Positions 60,731 to 64,000 of a DNA stretch of 64,000 bases are shown here, piece by piece. Position 1 is the first letter of the stretch. The number at the start of each line of letters is the position of its first letter. The translations under genes were made by a program, and so were the position numbers. Below the pieces are notes generated by a model. That model had not been told where the DNA came from, ran no database searches, and saw only the letters and a list, made by a program, of their open reading frames with translations. Origin of the DNA: Rubrivirga sp. SAORIC476 (GTDB lineage: Bacteria; Bacteroidota; Rhodothermia; Rhodothermales; Rubricoccaceae); NCBI RefSeq assembly GCF_002283555.1, contig NZ_MVOI01000012.1, positions 3,931 to 67,930 on the forward strand. Reading direction: 5' to 3'.

Positions 60731-62467
60731 ATGCCCGACCGCCGTCAGTTCCTCACGTCTCTTGGAGGCGCCGCTATCGGCTCCGCACTCGCGTTCCGCC
60801 CAGCGCCGTCGGGCTCTGGGAAGCCGCGCACGGACCCGCCGAACGTGTTCTTCCTGTCGATCGACGACATCAACGACTGGATCGGGGTGTACGGGGGCCA
60901 CCCGCAGGCGTACACCCCCAACCTCGACGCGCTTGCGCAGCGGTCGACGATGTTCACGAAGGCGTACTGCTCGGTCCCGCTGTGCCACCCGTCCCGGATC
61001 GCGACGATGACGGGCATCCGGCCGCACAATTCGGGGGTCTACGTGGCCCAGGTCGGGTGGCAGGAGCAGATCCCTGGCGCGGTGCACCTCGCCGACCACT
61101 TCCGGCAGCACGGCTACGAGACGCTGGCCGGGGGCAAGGTGTACCACCACACCGACCGGTTCGGCCCGCCGGGAGAGACGTGGCTCTGGGACCAGCAGCT
61201 GTTCCCGCCCCGCCTGGAGCACAACCCCAACATCGACGGCTCGCTCAACGGCATCCCGGCGGTCCGCGGCTTCGACTGGGGCACGCCCCAGGTGCCGATC
61301 GAAGAGTACGGGGACGAGAAAGTCGTTGCGTGGTGCCTGGATCGGCTCAACGAGCCCCGCACCAAGCCGTTCTTCTTTGCGGCCGGCATCTTCAAGCCTC
61401 ACCTGCCGTGGTACGCCCCCCAGGAGTTCTTCGACCGCTTCCCGGTCGAGGACGTCATCCTGCCCACGATCATCGAGGACGACCTGGTCGACGTGCCCCG
61501 CATCGGGCGCAACTTCGTCGACCGGTACACGCGGACGGAGCACATCGCCGAGCACGGGATCTGGGACGACGCCGTGGCCGCCTACCTCGCCACGATCTCC
61601 TACGCCGACGATCTGGTCGGCCGCCTGCTCGCGGGGCTGGCGGCGAGCCCCTATGCCGACAACACCATCGTGGTCGTGTGGAGCGACCACGGGTTCCACC
61701 TCGGTGAGAAGCTGCACTGGGAAAAGAACGCGCTCTGGGAGGAGGCGACCCGGATCCCCCTGTTCATCCAGGTCCCGCCCTCGTTGGGCGGCAGCGGAAT
61801 CGCGCCCGGTCGGGGCCAGGCGTCCGGGCGGACGGTCGAACTGGTGGACCTCTTCCCCACCCTGACCGATCTCTGCGGGCTCCCGACGCCAGAGCAGTGC
61901 GACGGCCGCTCGCTCGCGCCGCTCCTGGCCAACCCCGAGGCGGAGTGGGACCGCCCGGCGGTGTCGACCTGGATGTACAAGAACCACTCGCTCCGGACCG
62001 AGCGCTACCGCTTCATTCAGTACCGCGACGGGACCGAGGAGCTCTACGACCACGAGGTGGACCCGCTGGAGTGGACCAACGTGGCGGGCGACCCGGCCTA
62101 CGCAGCCGTCCGTGACGCGCTCGTGGCGCGGCTCCCCCAGACCAACCGGCCCGTCGACATCGACCCGGACCTGGACCCCGAGACCGGCGAGAACCTGAGC
62201 CTGAAGAGCTACCCCAACCCGTCCGCAGGTCCTGTCAACATCGAGTTCGTACTCCGCGAGCCGACCGAGGTCTCGGTGACCATCTTCTCGATGCTCGGCC
62301 GCGAGGTCCGCCAGCTCGCCGACGGCCGCTCCTTCGCCCCCGGCGTCCGCTCGATCCCCTGGGACGGCACCGACGACACAGGCGCCCGCCTGCCAGGGGG
62401 GATGTACCTCTGCGTCGTCCGGACGCTCGAGACCCACGAGACCCGGCGCATCGTTCTGCTGCCCTAG
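60731..62467 (+). CDS. Iduronate-2-sulfatase-like sulfatase with Tat signal and T9SS sorting domain
   Basis: This 578-residue exported enzyme has a twin-arginine signal, MPDRRQFLTSLGGAAIGSALA. The metal-binding Asp pair is 45-46 (FLSIDDINDW) and the formylglycine motif is Cys85-x-Pro-Ser-Arg89 in PLCHPSRIATMTG. Later metal ligands are in VWSDHGFHLGE. Family resemblance is to iduronate-2-sulfatases that desulfate algal or animal polysaccharides. Residues about 490-578 (SYPNPSAGPVNIEFVLREPTEVSVTIFSMLGREV...GGMYLCVV) form a T9SS type A sorting domain. Tat export followed by T9SS would be unusual. The gene stands alone. Confidence 0.93.
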   Translation: MPDRRQFLTSLGGAAIGSALAFRPAPSGSGKPRTDPPNVFFLSIDDINDWIGVYGGHPQAYTPNLDALAQRSTMFTKAYCSVPLCHPSRIATMTGIRPHNSGVYVAQVGWQEQIPGAVHLADHFRQHGYETLAGGKVYHHTDRFGPPGETWLWDQQLFPPRLEHNPNIDGSLNGIPAVRGFDWGTPQVPIEEYGDEKVVAWCLDRLNEPRTKPFFFAAGIFKPHLPWYAPQEFFDRFPVEDVILPTIIEDDLVDVPRIGRNFVDRYTRTEHIAEHGIWDDAVAAYLATISYADDLVGRLLAGLAASPYADNTIVVVWSDHGFHLGEKLHWEKNALWEEATRIPLFIQVPPSLGGSGIAPGRGQASGRTVELVDLFPTLTDLCGLPTPEQCDGRSLAPLLANPEAEWDRPAVSTWMYKNHSLRTERYRFIQYRDGTEELYDHEVDPLEWTNVAGDPAYAAVRDALVARLPQTNRPVDIDPDLDPETGENLSLKSYPNPSAGPVNIEFVLREPTEVSVTIFSMLGREVRQLADGRSFAPGVRSIPWDGTDDTGARLPGGMYLCVVRTLETHETRRIVLLP

Positions 62468-62474
62468 GCCCGCC

Positions 62475-63146
62475 TTAGCCCAGCCCGGCCTGGGCGACGA
62501 ATCGGTCCACCTCGGCCTGAAGGCGGTCGCGGAGCGCACCCAGCCGGGGGTCGTCCCGCGACCCGCTCTCGGCCAGCACGGCCTCGAAGAACCAGCGCTG
62601 GTCGGCCGCGCCTGCCGACAGGCCTCGGCGGCCCGGGGCGGACGTGAAGATGTCGATCCCGCACGCCAGGCTCGACGCCATCGAGTAGGCGTTGTGGAGC
62701 TTGTCGGCCAGCGACACCGCGACGGCCTCGGTGGGGCCGGCGGCGAGGGACGCCAGGTAGGCCTCCTTGCGAACGCGCCACGGCAACCACCCCCCGTCCG
62801 CGTCCACCTTCGGCTCGCTGACGGCCTCGACGATGCGGACGACAGACTCTCCGACCATCGCCTGGAGGGTCTCCCGATCGAGCGTCTCGCCCCGGCCGTT
62901 GGGGTCTTCCAGCGCGTCGTGGAGGAATGCGGCGGCGACCGCCTCATCGTTCCACCCGGTCCGTTGCACGGTCATGGCGACGGCGGTGACGTGGGCCATG
63001 GCCGGCACGCGAGCAGGCCGCCCGTCGGCGTCGAGGACGCAGGGGTCGGTCCATCGGCCTTTTCGGTAGGTGCCATCGTGCCACTCAGCGGCGATCTCGA
63101 TGGCGCGTTCGACCAGCGGGGAGAACGGGGCGATGGGGTCGGTCAC
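62475..63146 (-). CDS. HD-domain protein, SpoT/MESH1-like hydrolase
   Basis: This 223-residue soluble protein has metal-binding residues in VPAMAHVTAVAMTV (His), AAAFLHDALEDPNG (HD..ED) and VSLADKLHNAYSM (Asp). VSEPK...WRVRKEAYLASL lies between. This order (H, HDxxED, KExYL, LADKLHN) is that of the hydrolase domain of SpoT and of the small alarmone hydrolase MESH1. No synthetase or TGS/ACT domain is present. It may hydrolyse (p)ppGpp or a related nucleotide. It overlaps the bshC start-side neighbour by 4 nt (ATGA). Confidence 0.85.
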   Translation of the reverse strand: MTDPIAPFSPLVERAIEIAAEWHDGTYRKGRWTDPCVLDADGRPARVPAMAHVTAVAMTVQRTGWNDEAVAAAFLHDALEDPNGRGETLDRETLQAMVGESVVRIVEAVSEPKVDADGGWLPWRVRKEAYLASLAAGPTEAVAVSLADKLHNAYSMASSLACGIDIFTSAPGRRGLSAGAADQRWFFEAVLAESGSRDDPRLGALRDRLQAEVDRFVAQAGLG

Positions 63147-64000
63147 GTGTGGACGACGTGGTGGAGAGTGGCGTCCAGCGGCACGGCATCCGCCAGTTCC
63201 GTCAGGGCGTGGGCGCCGTGTCGGGCGACCACCCCGAGCGGACCGAGCGAGCGCTCCTGAAGCGCGCCCTCCGGCCAGAGCGCCGCCTGCGCCCGCGCGA
63301 GCCGCGCCCGCACGTCGTCGTGGTGCCGCTTCTCGACGCGGACTGTCTTGGTCGCCAGCGAGGCCAGCGCTTTCTCGACCTTCCGCCGCGCTGCAGCGAC
63401 GGCGGAGGTCATCGACCCATCGACCTCTTCCACAACAGGTTCGAGCGCGTCCACGGCGGCGAGCGCCGCGGAGGTGGCTGCTGCGAATGTCGCGTCGAGG
63501 TCGAGGTCCGTGGCGTCGAGGGCGAGGCGACGCCAGAGGGCGTGCAGTCGCTGCTGGGCGTCGACGGCGCCCGCGCCGAGGTCAGGCACGGAGAGGCCAT
63601 AGCGGTCCAGTACTTTCGCGACACCGGGCTCGACGAGCGTCAGGCTCAGCCGAGGCTCGATCACCGGCATCGGCACCCCGAAGGCCTCGTAGACCGGACC
63701 GAGTTGCGCGAAGTAGGCCGCCTCGCCGGGCCCCGCGACGTAGGCGGCCGTCGGCAGCAGCGTGTCCTGCAGGAGCGGCCGGAGGACCACGTTCGGGCTG
63801 ATCGAGGCCGGGTCGGCGTCGATGCGGGCGAGCAGGTCCTCGGCCGAGAGTTCCTCCTCCAGTCCGCGCCGGACGAAGCCGCCTCCCTCGACCGGGTCGA
63901 GAGGCGTCCGCGCATCGTCGCTCATCACAAAGAGGTTGACGGGCGTCGGGGTGACCTGGATGTGGAAGCCTGCCGCAGCGAGGGCCTCCGAGCGTTCGGC
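63143..64000 (-). CDS. bshC: Bacillithiol biosynthesis cysteine-adding enzyme, C-terminal part
   Basis: Only the last roughly 285 residues are in the window; the frame is open to base 64000. The visible part begins in a conserved block (AAAGFHIQVTPTPVNLFVMSDDARTPL), continues with ISPNVVLRPLLQDTLLPTAAYVAGPGEAAYFAQLGPVYEAFGVPMPVIEPRLSLTLVE and ends in a helical coiled-coil. This matches BshC, which adds Cys to glucosaminyl-malate in the last step of bacillithiol synthesis. Bacillithiol is used by many Bacteroidota and Deinococcota. It is coupled to the HD gene by an ATGA overlap. Confidence 0.92.
   Translation of the reverse strand, partial: AERSEALAAAGFHIQVTPTPVNLFVMSDDARTPLDPVEGGGFVRRGLEEELSAEDLLARIDADPASISPNVVLRPLLQDTLLPTAAYVAGPGEAAYFAQLGPVYEAFGVPMPVIEPRLSLTLVEPGVAKVLDRYGLSVPDLGAGAVDAQQRLHALWRRLALDATDLDLDATFAAATSAALAAVDALEPVVEEVDGSMTSAVAAARRKVEKALASLATKTVRVEKRHHDDVRARLARAQAALWPEGALQERSLGPLGVVARHGAHALTELADAVPLDATLHHVVHT

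Overview
The window is a 64 kb, very GC-rich bacterial chromosome segment with tightly packed genes. The gene content points to the Bacteroidota/Rhodothermota side of the tree, most like high-GC marine Rhodothermales (Rubricoccaceae type). This is an inference from several signs. There is a GldE-type CBS protein directly after ssb, as in many Bacteroidota. Two proteins carry type IX secretion (T9SS) C-terminal sorting domains. There is a DUF5916/CBM9 outer-membrane protein and a bacillithiol gene (bshC). Shine-Dalgarno sequences are generally lacking, and there are recurrent TAnnTT(T)G-like -7 promoter elements. No rRNA, tRNA, CRISPR array, transposase or prophage was seen. Both window edges cut through genes.

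Layout. 1-3469: an incomplete small protein at the left edge, then a large six-hairpin glycosidase-like enzyme. 3675-13998 (minus strand): respiratory complex I genes nuoJ-K-L-M, an NhaD-type Na+/H+ antiporter, a pterin dehydratase (phhB), nuoN, two small proteins of unknown role and superoxide dismutase. 14191-19435: a flippase-like membrane protein, a DUF72 protein, a GAF histidine kinase, a DUF1801 protein and an FKBP lipoprotein. 19599-27762: recQ, two paralogous small lipoproteins, hisB, an FG-GAP surface protein and mazG. 27932-33336 (plus): ssb, gldE-like, a class D beta-lactamase-like lipoprotein, a Na+-dependent NSS transporter and two small envelope proteins. 33458-41264: purF, an orphan small protein, a DHFR-fold reductase, a DUF5916 protein, a glycosyltransferase, a HAD phosphatase and a 25-residue membrane peptide. 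41341-50881 (minus): a proteasome-like Ntn hydrolase, mgtE, rsmA, a YfhO membrane protein, lipoproteins, plsC, a TIM-barrel protein, a degenerate M28 lipoprotein and an outer-membrane protein. 51068-64000: a dynamin-like GTPase, a CPA1 antiporter, an HD hydrolase, leuS, DUF5995, PAP2, a CoA-binding protein, a sulfatase, a SpoT-like HD protein and partial bshC.

How the genes work together. The proton-pumping antiporter-like complex I subunits are co-transcribed with a true Na+/H+ antiporter. Together with a second antiporter (CPA1) and an Na+-symporter they suggest a cell that manages both H+ and Na+ gradients, as expected in seawater. GldE and the sorting-domain proteins belong to the T9SS/gliding world. 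Several gene pairs overlap by ATGA, GTGA, TTGA or TGATG, so translational coupling is common.

The most unusual observation is non-coding. Three spacers of the nuo cluster (before nuoN, nuoM and nuoK) are each built from the same architecture: four 7-bp repeats followed by four 7-bp repeats of the inverted core. The core differs at each site (TCAG/CTGA, GTTC/GAAC, CGG/CCG), but the 7-bp phase is kept. A second theme is promoter -7 elements only 4-7 nt before start codons, implying leaderless mRNAs, beside genes with C-tract-rich leaders.
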